Origin: Eumeta japonica
Taxonomy: Eukaryota; Arthropoda; Insecta; Lepidoptera; Psychidae
Reading direction: 5' to 3'
Length of the DNA: 64,000 nt
Assembly: GCA_005406025.1 (NCBI GenBank)
Contig: BGZK01001313.1
Span: 108,166-172,165 of the forward strand
Within the stretch, counting starts at the first letter, position 1. The number at the start of each line of letters is the position of its first letter. Below are positions 1 through 10,265 of the stretch, piece by piece. A model generated the notes under the pieces. It worked only from the letters and a program-made list of their open reading frames with translations. It did not search any database and was not told the origin of the DNA. The translations under genes were made by a program, and so were the position numbers.

Positions 1-860
1 GAATAAAATTAATTGCCGATAAATACACTCGAATCTTTTTTGATTTGCCATTAAAATTATGAAATAAAATGTTCTCAAATATCTGATTATGTTGAAAAAG
101 CGACTGAATGTGAATATGACCCCTGTGGAAAGGGTTCTGGGTATAACTATTGCGTTGGTCCTTGGTCCAATTTAGCATCTTTACACGCATTTACACTTAC
201 CGACTTTTGCTTTGATTTTCCCGCGGGAATTCAAGGACTTACACTTTTCCTGTATGTTTTCCAATTAATTACTTACAATAAAAAGCTTCGTTGGGGTCCG
301 CAAGTTGGTGAAAAGACTGCTATCTATGAAGTCAAAAAGATACGAATCTTATGAACTATTGAAACAACTACATTTATTTCATTTGGCTTCGTTTATACCC
401 TGATATTTTATGCCAAATTGCTCTGAAATCACGCTGCAGATATTCGAACAATCTTCATGCTGTAGAACTGGGCCGTTAGGGCAATCAGATAGATAGGCTT
501 AGATGTTTTGCAATTCTAAGTTTAGAACTATTAAGAATTAACAAATTGAAATCGTAAATCTGACATCTCAACTTACGTATGAGTTTTTTTTCCATGTAAG
601 GAAAATTAGGAATGTCTGAGTGAAATAGTGGTCGATCTTTCAAAATTTAATATTAAAAAATATAAACACTACTTATATCTTCGTTAATTACATATAATAA
701 ATTCATCAAATTATTTAGAAGTCTAATGTTCAATAGAATCTCTGAAGATATACAAATTTTACGCTTATACAAATTTAAAATATGCAATAAGTAAATATTG
801 ACTTCGTAGAAAAGGCTATTATACATTTTGCGAATATTTAGAGGATAAATGTTCATGGGC
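1..860. other. AT-rich stretch, nothing assigned
   Basis: No open frame, RNA gene or repeat that I recognise. A GTAAGT donor-like site on the minus strand near 196-201 is preceded by a short open segment to 249, but this is too small to support an exon. Confidence 0.4.
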
Positions 861-1250
861 TTAATTAACTACACTTTTTCCAGGTGTTCCAGGCCTGTTT
901 CTTTTTGTAACTCTCAGTCTAACTTGTTTTTTGCTCGTTCTTCTTGAGAGAACAAAAGAACGCCTTCGGTACAAACGAAATAACTGTAAAGTAGTAAAAA
1001 ATATGACATGTTTCAAATTATGATCTATTATGTAGAAGATTCTTTCAATGCGATTAGTTGAATTTTTAATTAATGAATATTTTACAAAAATATACTCCTT
1101 TTTACTCGTTTTTAAGTGATTACAAAGCGTTTTGTGGTAGTTCCTAACGTCTCTATCAATTATGGTAGCCGTTACATTTAATTTTTCTAAAAACACTTTA
1201 TTTAGAAACTTGCCATCACATAAAGTTGACAGGTATTGAATAAAAGACAA
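861..1250 (-). CDS. unassigned minus-strand open frame, 129 codons
   Basis: This frame stays open for 129 codons in AT-rich DNA, which is longer than most chance frames here. Its first codon is TTG, so it would have to be an exon or a decayed fragment rather than a complete gene. The product is lysine- and arginine-rich towards the C-terminus (RRTSKKQVRLRVTKRNRPG) with hydrophobic, aromatic stretches in the middle. I recognise no domain, signal peptide or catalytic motif. No clear splice acceptor sits at its upstream edge. It could be a chance frame, an exon, or a piece of an old mobile element. Treat the coding call as weak. Confidence 0.2.
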   Translation of the reverse strand: MSFIQYLSTLCDGKFLNKVFLEKLNVTATIIDRDVRNYHKTLCNHLKTSKKEYIFVKYSLIKNSTNRIERIFYIIDHNLKHVIFFTTLQLFRLYRRRSFVLSRRTSKKQVRLRVTKRNRPGTPGKSVVN

Positions 1251-1422
1251 CGGTAAAAATTGGTAACAATTTTTTTTACAAGAGTATATTCACCAGAATT
1301 TTAAATAAATAGAGAAATTCGCAACATGCATTCGACTAGTGAAGGGAGTGTGGTTGAAGGGTTTCTACCACAACAACTCCAAACTCCGCCTTCACAGCAA
1401 ATAAGGAAACAAAAGTTATTAG

Positions 1423-1695
1423 CTACATTATAATGCCGCTCATTAAATCACCCTGTACCCATTGTGTACAAATTATGTAATACCTAACGACGTTTAAGAT
1501 TCCTTGACATATCATCCTTTGAGGTTCACACGTAAGGTGTATCTCGTTACAGTCAGGATGTCGTTGCTGGAACGAGTCGCGATTGCGAGAAAAATAACAT
1601 GGCCGCGTAAGCGTTGCTTTATGGTTTAGGAGAACTCGCCCGAAAATGTCATGGAATCCAGAAATTATATAGTTATTATTTTGATACTCTCGCAT
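1423..1695 (-). CDS. unassigned minus-strand open frame, 90 codons
   Basis: An ATG-started frame of 90 codons ends in a stop just inside a run reading IICTQWVQGDLMSGIIM. The middle carries several Cys, His and Arg residues (PCYFSRNRDSFQQRHPDC), but the spacing does not match a zinc finger that I can name. There is no obvious signal peptide or membrane segment. It lies in the same strand direction as the neighbouring 129-codon frame, about 170 bases upstream of it, so the two could be remnants of one old element. No family assignment is possible from sequence alone. Confidence 0.2.
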   Translation of the reverse strand: MREYQNNNYIISGFHDIFGRVLLNHKATLTRPCYFSRNRDSFQQRHPDCNEIHLTCEPQRMICQGILNVVRYYIICTQWVQGDLMSGIIM

Positions 1696-1854
1696 TAAAA
1701 TTTTATTTTGTCAAAAGTTTCATTAATGTGAAAATATGGTCTTATTTGTGAGTCTATGTTTTTTTACTAATTATTTAGATAGTTATTAATAGTTAATAAT
1801 AAACTAGTAAAATTATAAACACACTTTTGTAAAAAATATTATACGAAATAATTG

Positions 1855-2110
1855 AACAATGTATCCACATATAAGCGAAATACCACTGACTGATTGTCTG
1901 ACGGACTGATTCATCACAAAATCGCTGAAACTATGGGTTCGATTGACTTGAAATTTAGCATAGTAACTCTTTCCGGTACGTAGATGCTCACTAAGCACGG
2001 ATCTTATCCAAAAAAAGTTCTCGTCACTTTTGTCTACGAGGGCGGATCTGCGGGTAAAAGCTATAGAATAGGAGAAACTTATTGACTGATCAATACAAAA
2101 TCGAAACAAC
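1855..2110 (-). repeat. interspersed repeat tail (RTE/SINE-type 3' end)
   Basis: Read on the minus strand, the segment goes from 'aaatttcaagtcaatcg' through 'agtttcagcgattttgtg' to an imperfect 'cagtcagtcag' run. This resembles the 3' tails of RTE-driven repeats that are very common in Lepidoptera, where a 'caaatcggt..agcggtt' segment is followed by a 'gacagacagac' run. The open frame across it is a by-product. Confidence 0.4.
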
Positions 2111-2990
2111 TGAGTCTAATTTTATACGTAGGCGAACATTAAAATAAGGTTTATGGAAATGCCATCGATGAGAAGTAAAAAAGAGAATAAATTTCTGAGT
2201 CATGGATTTGGTATTTCTACTTTCCTTTTCAAAATCACAAATTTTCAAACTGGACTCATATAAATTGGTATTTGAGGTCTTTCTTATAAATGAAGAAATT
2301 CGTGTCTCAGTATTTTCAAAAAAGTAATCTGTAAAGGGGTGATAGTTTGTATGATGGTTCCGTTAATTATGAAGTCAGATCATTTTTATATTTGAACGCC
2401 CATAAATATACATACGAATGATAACATCGATGTAACAAATCGAGAGCGAGATCCAGAATGAAAGTTTGAAGAAGACTGAGATTGGAATTTAGAACGAAAA
2501 ATCTAGCGAAAACGATAATGGCACCTGATTCAAATTCAGGAATGGACAGGGACGAGATCATCTTCGACAGAGAGATTGCTCGATATAAAGGTATAGTACA
2601 TAAATAATGTAAAATACAAGGAATCAATTTCTGCATAACTTGCTTGTTCGCTTGGAGAGTTGATTTGTATGATAGACCATTGTAATATTAAACTTAAGAT
2701 TACCACTTAATGATAAAACATAGTGTATCATACATATGTATTACTATTATCGGCGAGGACTAGATTCTAAAAGGTAAGGGTCTTCACGGTAATATAAATT
2801 CAAATGAGATTTTTTATTCGTTCCTCTTAAAAAAAAAAGGAGCTTAAAGTTATATAACTTTTACGCCTTCTTTAATATCGCCGCGTTATTGAAATCAGAA
2901 TATGGGGACGCAATCACGAACGTTAATATTATACGAGGAAAGACTCGTTGAATTTTAAATCCTCCAAATACAGGGCACGAATAGGAGAAT
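2111..2990. other. AT-rich stretch, nothing assigned
   Basis: No gene, RNA or recognised repeat seen on either strand. Confidence 0.4.
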
Positions 2991-3360
2991 TCCAGAAACC
3001 GCGTGCTGTAAAATTCTTTTCAGGATATTGGCTAGATGCGTCGCGCTGCTATACGGCGCGCTCTCTTGAATTTCAAATGAGGCGGGCGGTCGATATTCCA
3101 TGTCGAATAAACCATTGATGACCCGAGAGGAATTCTGGCGCGGTCAACTTTTATAATGCCGTTTGAAGATACAAAGCGGCCGACGGCGGGGAGCAGGTCT
3201 CGATATGAACGGACGGGGCGAAGCCAATTTGTGTTGATTTATATTCCCGAAGCTTTTGCTCGCGAATCACCATTCTGAAATCTGTCCGCTGAAAATTCTC
3301 GAATAACTCTCTTATTCGTCTCTGTAGAATTCTCGATCGTGCGATTTCTAGAGTGCTTTA
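2990..3360. other. GC-rich block, candidate conserved non-coding DNA
   Basis: The base composition changes abruptly to CpG-rich ('gatgcgtcgcgctgctat', 'ggccgacggcggggagc') between AT-rich flanks. It holds 'cttttataatg' and 'acaaagcgg', the kind of Hox/Cdx-like and Sox-like sites seen in insect enhancers. Stops occur in all frames, so I see no exon. Function is inferred from composition only. Confidence 0.3.
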
Positions 3361-3739
3361 ACTGTGGCTGATTTTAATAGAAATGATGAGTTTTTTTATT
3401 CTATATTTTTTATTGTGTACAAAAATATTTGGTAAAAAATCCTATCACAAATGTACTATCCAAAGTACTTACAGACTTTTATCATGTTTAAAATATTATA
3501 CTATATTATTAGCCTTCGATCGTGGCTACTCCCGAGTAGACATAGGATTGTATTTTAAACCTTCTTTAGACTGATCTCGGTTTTTTTTCTCCTCCTAACT
3601 CTCTCTCCTCGGCCGTTATTTGATTTCCTTTCGTAGTTATCGGAAAAAAAAAAAAACAAAAAGAAAACTGAACAACGTTTCGCTATTTCGTTATTATTTC
3701 ATTATTATATATCATTACTTCTGTTCACAGTTGCCTGTT

Positions 3740-3990
3740 CCAACCCTAGCTGTCTTCAGTTTAGACCTCAATCTGCCGCTCTTGGTTACGTTCCAATTTC
3801 TCTTCATCGATTCAATTACGAGTCTGGTTCAGCTTCCGTTGTCGAAGCCGTTTCGTTCTCATTTCGGATCACGGTCTCGCTCTCAGTTGTGATCCGACCC
3901 TGGCAGTGTCTTGATCTCGACACTTTTGGTTTTGAATCTGATTCCGTTTTTCGTTTCGATCTTGGTCCTGCTTTCGGTTTCCATGTCGCT
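3740..3990. repeat. cryptic hexamer-type repeat (tctcgattccgg-like), copy 1
   Basis: About 250 bases are built from degenerate alternations of 'tctcg', 'gattccg', 'ggttcc' and 'cgatctcg'-like words with a loose 6-base period. On the minus strand this reads as a Glu/Ser/Thr/Asn-rich string (for example TESETVIRNENETASTTEAE), which is a by-product of the period. The same composition recurs at 27.3, 41.7 and 61.3 kb. Confidence 0.45.
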
Positions 3991-4078
3991 ACCGCTACAT
4001 CGGTCAAAACTGTTTCACAAAGAGCTAATATTTCTATTAGATATTGAAAGAATAATGTGGTTACTGCGGGTAATATAG

Positions 4079-4114
4079 ATATATGCTATTACGCATTTAT
4101 TTAATAGCATATAT
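4079..4114. repeat. small perfect hairpin
   Basis: 'atatatgctatta' at 4079-4091 is the exact reverse complement of 4102-4114, giving a 13-bp stem around a 10-base loop. No flanking gene explains it. Confidence 0.6.
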
Positions 4115-4740
4115 TTATCTTTATTACGCTAATACTTAAGTCTTTTGAAGTCAAAACTCTGTAATACCTTAATTTGATGGATCTCTTACGGTCTAGTCAG
4201 CGTAAGCCCCAAAAGACATTTTTTTTTAACTTAAATTACAAAATATCTATTAATTTTTGATGTAATATAGACATATTGTACATATAAATTTTCCAGTACT
4301 GATACTCTGAATGATAGTGAAATCGTAGGAAAATCTATTCGGAAGTTTTAAAGAAATAAGTACATGCAACGACAGACGAAAATAGCTAATTTGTTTTATA
4401 CTACTTAAGATATTTTATGTCTAATGCATTTTTAGCTCTATCAGTAGCTAAAAAAAGTATTAGTTTAAAAAATTAAAAAGTAAACATGAGGGTCAAAAAA
4501 CATTTTATTTTATAATTACTCAAGTAGCAAAATTTTCTGAGCTTTGTTTGGAATCTGTAAAGAAGAATATACGAACACAGTAAACAAGTTTGAATAATAA
4601 TAACTTGAATGGTAAGTAAAAAAGTATTTATTAAGAATATTTCGTTAAATATTAAGAATATTTAAAGGAAAAATTATTGAATTTCAAAATGTTGTTTCTC
4701 TATGCCTAGACCTCTACTATTACCATTATTTTATGTTGAT
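4115..4740. other. AT-rich stretch, nothing assigned
   Basis: No supported feature on either strand. Confidence 0.4.
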
Positions 4741-4744
4741 TTTT

Positions 4745-4880
4745 TTACGTTAACACGGCATTATCCCCATTATGGGGTAGCTAGAGACGACACATTTGGT
4801 GGATGATCTTGTTTCAAAATAATTTAAACTTGAAAGATAGCAAGCCCATCGCCATGTACGGGTTTCATAAAGTAAAGCTG
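4745..4880 (+). repeat. probable SINE/LINE 3' fragment
   Basis: The string runs 'ccattatggggtag', 'gacacatttggtggatgat', 'cttgaaagatagcaagccc', 'gtacgggtttcataaagta'. It resembles lepidopteran interspersed repeats that contain a 'ggggtaggcagag' word. Only one copy lies in this window, so the assignment is tentative. Confidence 0.35.
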
Positions 4881-6520
4881 TAAATTTTAACATACCTCCG
4901 AAATATGATTGTCCTCATATTTAATCTCGAAAAAAGATGGCGCGTCCGACCACTCCATAATGAATATTACGCATTATTTTCTTCTTTTGACAGCTATGTA
5001 TTTACTATTTTATACATCGTTCTGGAGTTGTATTGTTTCAAAGTCACTTTATGCTATGAAATTAGGAACATTTTAAATATAACATGTGGTAGGTACTTTG
5101 TTTTTCGTTTTCGTTTGTTTATCTATATGGGGTTGTTTTCAAATTTTTATTTTATATAATTTTAAAACGAATTATATGCTTATTTTATGGATAATTATTT
5201 ACTACTATATACTTAATATCAATCAATGTTAAATTTACCTCGTGAAATATTCAATGCGCGAAAAACAATTTGACTGGGTTGAACAACAAAATTTTTAGAA
5301 TATCTTTCGCAATTCACAGTGCTGCTTCACGAATGGAAATTGGAATTTCTGAGTGCCTCTAAGCTCGACCGTACTCACTTGTTTGCTAAAGATACGATCA
5401 TTGTGTAGAATGTGACTACACATTTTCTGTTAAAGTATTAAGAACGAGTTCACAAAAATGTGGAAATGCTGGAGCCCATTTTTGTACTGTATGTAGAAAA
5501 CAGACTCAGGTAGAAATATTTGGGGGCCAATAGTGAAACTGCAAGTAAATTATTAGTTGGCGAAGACAAAAAATGTGGTTGTGTCGCGGACTGAATGTTA
5601 ATTTATTTGATAAGTTTAAGGTTATGAAATTTATATTAAAGGTAAAAAAAATATTATTATTATCGGTTCTGCAGAAATCAGAGTTTTGTAAGCGACATTC
5701 ATGGACAGTGATAGTCATCCACTAATAACGGATTACGTCACTGATTAGTATTCGATATTATAACGTAACTTAGTTATCGAGACGTATATGTATACTAAAG
5801 TAGATTCTTACAATTTTTTTTTGCTCGGTGAATGAGTTCAATCTTGATGATTTAAAATATTTTAATTTAAAAGGCAGTCAATTTAGCTGTGAAATAGCGT
5901 CTTAACATTTTCGGTTATAAATCAGGTTTTACAGTACAAGGATTACAAAGGACGTTTAATTCTTTATTAATTGGCCATAAATTTTATTTTCTAATACAGC
6001 GAAGTTAACTCTTTGTTTCTGCCTCGGAGTCGGCAAAATGATTGCTTTAATAAGTTTTCCGGAAGAAGAACTACTTTATTGTTTAGAAAGTTTTGCGATT
6101 CATCTTTCTCTGCGCAACTTGGATTTTGTTTAAAGATAATATATATTAGGTTGAGGAGAAAGCACTTTTTGTGTTCTATATAAAAGAAATAGTTGTTTTA
6201 TGTTTTAAGCATATCTGCTTATAATATACAGCTACCCAGATGGTAACTTATTGCCATCCTATAAGTCCTGGGATCGTTAGCAAAAATTTCAATTAATAAT
6301 TTTTGATAGTTTTCTCTAGACGCTAATCTTAAAATTCCTGAAGGAAAAACAACAGGTCATAGTTCGTAAGCGCAAAGTTAGAGCTATAAAGTGAATACAT
6401 CAAAATATCCTAGTTGGGCTCTTACAATTTTTGAAATAATTAATGACGTATATAGTATGGTGTTATTAGTGGTAAATTATATTTTAATAGCATAGCTGAA
6501 GACTAAATGAGCGAGCAAAT
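4881..6520. other. AT-rich stretch, nothing assigned
   Basis: Only short open frames with no recognisable similarity. No RNA gene or repeat supported. Confidence 0.4.
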
Positions 6521-6810
6521 AGATAGTCACTGTCGTCCATTGACAGCCGCAACTCCACACGATTCATTACAGCGTTGCCAGCCTTTTGAGAGGAAATAAG
6601 AGAGGGGCAGTGGGCCACCAGAATCTCGCTCCCTGGGCGAAATGCAACACTGGAAGATGTTACTTCACATCACGTCACGTTCTGTGAAAATGTGGTATTT
6701 CACCGTTAGAGACGACTTATTTCTATGCTGCAGCCAAGTTGGACACAGTATGGCTCTACCAGAGTAGAATGTGATGTCATAGTGAAATAACATATATTTT
6801 CTGTTTATGA
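6520..6810 (+). repeat. SINE-like repeat family S, copy 1 (3' part)
   Basis: Shares ordered words with copies at 8.5, 26.0 and 51.8 kb: 'cgtcc..tgacagccgcaac', 'gttgccagccttttgag', 'gggccaccagaatctc', 'gcgaaatgcaacac', 'gttacttcac', 'tgtgaaaatgtggtatttc', 'gctgcagccaagttgg', 'acacagtatggct'. The copy at 26.0 kb has a tRNA-like head and this one lacks it. It sits directly upstream of the Penelope-like fragment. Confidence 0.6.
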
Positions 6811-6891
6811 ACGCTGACGATTTTGTTTCAATTTCTCGTTTTGCTCTCATCGATTTCTAATAGTACGGGTAAGAATCGATGATTTTCCTCA

Positions 6892-7255
6892 GTGGCAAAA
6901 GACCATAATGTACAATACATCTCCAATCACACCGTACATACGAATTTTGCCACTGTTTGTACTTGTCTTTCATCGATATATATATATATAGGACAAACCA
7001 GAGGTTGTTTTGAAACTAGACACAAAGAACATATTTCGGCCTTTAAAAATAATAAATCAGGCAGATCTCATTTTGCTAAACATTTAATAGAAACCGGTCA
7101 TAAGCTTCAATAACGATCACAAGTTCGATATTTTACATGTGTGTAAGGTTACGATTAAATATTTTGGAATCTTCCGAATTTTAAAAACATAAAGATAAAT
7201 AATAATATGCTCAATAACCAAATTAATATTTATAAAACTCCATTATTGGACACTT
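6892..7255 (+). pseudogene. Penelope-like element, C-terminal GIY-YIG endonuclease fragment
   Basis: The frame reads YIYIGQTRGCFETRHKEH, then ISAFKNNKSGRSHFAKHL and IETGHKLQ before a stop at 7113. This is the GIY-YIG nuclease block found at the C-terminus of Penelope-like retroelements: the YIGQT strand, the Arg of ETRHKEH, and the 'HFAKHLIETGH' helix. After the stop, similarity continues in other frames: 'HKFDILHVCK' and then a segment like 'LNILESSEF..KHKDK', ending in 'KTPLLD'-like codons near 7250. The piece is therefore a frameshifted 3' end. No reverse transcriptase part is visible upstream, where a SINE-like copy ends about 100 bases away. It is a dead 5'-truncated copy. Confidence 0.75.
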
Positions 7256-8470
7256 GCCTGTAACTATTCGGGTAATGGTTGGTGATGGTTAGTCTGTGGC
7301 GATTGACTGGCATATCTGTTGGTAGTGGTCTGTGGCTGCTGGTAAGGATGTTTTCGTTACCCTTTGACGTATTGCATGATAGCATTTCACATGAGGATGT
7401 TGGGTCCGTATTTGTCGGTTGTTTTTAACATTACTTACGCCCTGGCGAATGTAACTGTTTGCATTTTTATGAGTATGTGCCTAGTTGCCATGAAACGTAC
7501 GTAGAAATTAACAATATAACGATTAGCGGACTAAGATAAATTAAAAATTAACACTTGCTTAGATGTTCGATATCTGTGAATCCTCTCGGATCACTATTCA
7601 ATTCTTTGGATAGGGATTCGTAAAGGAAGTACAGATTCGAGGGTCAGAGGTGGGTTGCATGCTGCATGTTAATGCATGTTGCAGGCAAGCGTCTATTGTA
7701 TTACAAAACATTCCATTGTAACGACTAGTATATCGATCTTGGTTCACTTTTTCATATACGGATTAGATTTTTCTACATTTTCAGATTTAAACGTTTAAAC
7801 CACATTTGTACTTTTCTCACGGCTTTAAGTCCATAAGCTGAATAATTTTTGCTTGCTACCCGTGTTCTGCCTGCTTTTAACATGCCCCTATGAAAATTGA
7901 AAGATTTTTAAAAATTAAAAAAAAACTGATTTGACTCCGATTTTAGAAAATCGGGTTTTCATTAGATTTTGCCGTTTTAGAGTCTTAAGAATCTAGTTTG
8001 ATCATTTTTTGAGTGTGTGTGTGTGTGTCTGTGAAAATTTGCACTGATTCCTCCCAGTAGACTATGAAATCTCAAAAATATTGTTTAAACAAAATGTTTT
8101 GAAATACCCGTTACTAGATTGATACCCAAATCTAATCAGCTCTTTTCCCCGAACAGTTGCATTGATTTCCGCACATTGCACAAAATCTGTCTATTTATTC
8201 GAAAAATATATTATAATAATAGAAATATACAATATTGTAGACAAATTTTTCATTGTTTTTATTACAATGTTTTTTAAATTACTTTACCGATAAGTTTCAA
8301 AATTTAATCAGCTCTTTTCCTTAAAAAACAATGTCCATTGTTGCAAACTACATCAAAATCAATTGTTTCGTTCGAGACATGTTAACGAAAAGTTTGAAAA
8401 AAAAGGTTTTTTCGAAGTAGCTTGTGAAATTCTGGATGGAATGATGTTTTGTACTTTTAAAAAAGTGTGT
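7256..8470. other. AT-rich stretch with short GT run
   Basis: A short (GT)n tract lies at about 8013-8032. No coding or RNA gene supported. Confidence 0.4.
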
Positions 8471-8499
8471 CGAATGCCGTAAAGCAGACCTAAATCCAA

Positions 8500-8885
8500 T
8501 GACGCCTTAAAAAGATATCGTAGTGGATTTTTTTTAAATATTCGAGAGGCCCACGAGCAGGTGAGCCATCAGAGAATAGATAGTCAACGACGCCCATGGA
8601 TACGCAATCACTGAGGGATTGTCGACCTTTCAAAAGGAATAGGTTATCGTTGTAAAGGGATCGGGCTGATACAGAGGGTATCGTGTTGAGTGTAGAGAGG
8701 GGATTAGGCTGATGGTTGTGAGGAAAAAGAGAGTGAACTACCAGGGGTCTCACTCACTGGATGAAATGAAACAGTGAAAGCTGCTACTACACGTCTGTAT
8801 TGTGTGAGAATGCGTTATTTCACCGGTCGAGCCGGATCATTTTTGTGTTACAGTAATTTTCGCCTCAGTATCGTGGACGAGCAAG
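8500..8885 (+). repeat. SINE-like repeat family S, copy 2
   Basis: Contains 'attcgagaggcccacgagc', 'cgacgcccatgga', 'ctcactcactggatgaaat', 'gaaagctgctactacacg', 'tctgtattgtgtgagaatg' and 'gttatttcaccggtcgagcc', in the same order as the other family S copies. The 'cactggatgaaat' to 'caccggt' core is the best conserved part. The minus-strand open frame across it is incidental. Confidence 0.6.
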
Positions 8886-9335
8886 ATTTTATTGTGTTTA
8901 AATAAATTTAGATTTTTGAATATTAAGAGCTCAAAAAGTATTATAATTACATTTTTGAACTCTGAACTGAACTAAAATTTTCTATTGTTTATATTTTTAT
9001 ATATAACATGTCAGGAAGCATACCTTGAATTACGTAGAGACCATTTTATTCCCATGTTTCAAAATATTGGATAAAACATTGTTTGCTCGTTGTTTATCGT
9101 TGAGAATATGCATAATTGATTGTTTTTACCGTTAATGATTTATGTGGCAATGAAATTTGAAATATATCTGATAAACTTTGTCAATTTGTAAATGTATGAC
9201 AAAAGACATGGATTCTCTGATAGCAGAATAAAATTGTCCAGGTTTGCCGTGGACCACTTTAGAAAGTCTTATGCAGATCAATTTGTGACATATTAAAAGG
9301 TTCGCTTGCGATCACGTGGTGCGTTGTAGGTGATA
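8886..9335. other. AT-rich stretch, nothing assigned
   Basis: No supported feature. Confidence 0.4.
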
Positions 9336-9337
9336 TC

Positions 9338-9525
9338 GTGACGGCATGGTGTCGGTGCGGTGAAAATGAGAAAGGAGAGCTAATTTTAAGCCAAAACCAA
9401 CGAACTTATACAAAACGATTGATAGATACCAGTGCAATAAGAGAGACATGCAAAGATTGCACCATGTGTGGAGATTTGTGGTCTATGTCCACCTCTGTAA
9501 AACATAGGCGTGACTTTTTAAGTAG
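9338..9525 (+). pseudogene. RTE-like non-LTR retrotransposon, extreme C-terminus (relic)
   Basis: In one frame the DNA reads QNQRTYTKRLIDTSAIRETC followed by KDCT, matching the end of the ORF common to lepidopteran RTE-like elements, whose pattern is 'RNRRxCMKRLMDVxEARxVCKDRTKW'. After a frameshift, the nucleotide pattern 'gagatttgtggtctatgtcc..cct..aaa' continues the family's last codons (pattern WRSVVSAYPxGK) up to 'aggcgtgac' near 9513. Everything upstream is missing, as expected of 5'-truncated LINE insertions. Four other relics of the same family lie at 15.0, 22.6, 39.5 and 50.3 kb. Confidence 0.7.
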
Positions 9526-9815
9526 ACAGAGGACATACAGACGGACAGATGTTCAAAAAGGCAGGCATACGGTTTCATCAATTGTCACAGCTTCTCTTTG
9601 ATACAAAGCAAATAGCATATATAAGGAATACGGTATTTATTCCTTGTTTATCTGGTTAGTTGGTTGGTTATTCCAAAATGGACTCCCAAAATGGAAAATT
9701 GTAATTTGAATTAACGTTTATTATGCAAAAGAAAAGATTACAAAACATTTTTTTAATACCACGTATAAGATCACTGAATGTACGTCACGTGCGGTGCGCA
9801 ATGAATACCAGATTT
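9526..9815. other. AT-rich stretch, nothing assigned
   Basis: 'ggttagttggttggttatt' is a small low-complexity tract. Nothing else seen. Confidence 0.4.
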
Positions 9816-9819
9816 CTTT

Positions 9820-9910
9820 TTAACCGACTTCAAAAAAGAAGGAAGTTCTATGATCTGCCGTGTGCATGTTAATTTTTTAGAAACACTTTACAAGTCGGTT
9901 TCACCGATCG
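9820..9910 (+). repeat. repeat terminus ('accgacttcaaaaaag' type)
   Basis: 'taaccgacttcaaaaaagaa' followed by 'ggaagttct' is a boundary word seen in many lepidopteran interspersed repeats. 'aagtcggtttcaccgat' follows 60 bases later. The complementary 'agaagtcggttac' word occurs at about 12.27 kb. Confidence 0.45.
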
Positions 9911-10265
9911 GGTACCAAACCAGGAACTGTCTCGGACCGACAGACGTCAAGCGTCAGCGCCGTCAGCCACAAGCGTTCCTCCATCGGAGACGCGTCGCCG
10001 CGGAGTAAACACGCACGCGGGATGGGATGTAACGAATTAGTGAATTATCCGAGCGTAGGTGCCGTTACGGGGTCGTTATCTATTGTGCCCGGGAAGTTGC
10101 GAGTGTGATAAAGTGACGCGTATAAAGGCGGCTCCGGCGACAAAACACTCGAACGCCGGGCGCATTGTGCGCGGGAGTCGGGGCACTCCGAAACAAACTT
10201 CGGCGCTCGAGTACGGCCGCGCCCGCCCGAGCTAAATTATCATTCAAATCTTTATAAGCGACGCC
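9910..10265. promoter_or_regulatory. CpG-rich block with TATA-like box, candidate promoter or enhancer
   Basis: Strongly CpG-rich ('gagacgcgtcgccgcgg', 'gtacggccgcgcccgcccg') between AT-rich flanks. A plus-strand 'tataaagg' lies at 10121, with CpG-rich DNA on both sides and no initiator that I can identify 25-35 bases downstream. No long open frame follows, so a promoter would have to serve a gene with a non-coding first exon. An enhancer is equally possible. Confidence 0.3.

Noticed and set aside
196..249. Mini-exon on the minus strand (acceptor-like 'acatacag', donor 'cggtaagtg')
   Set aside because: Only 49 bases long, with no neighbouring exon or protein similarity. Such pairs are expected by chance.
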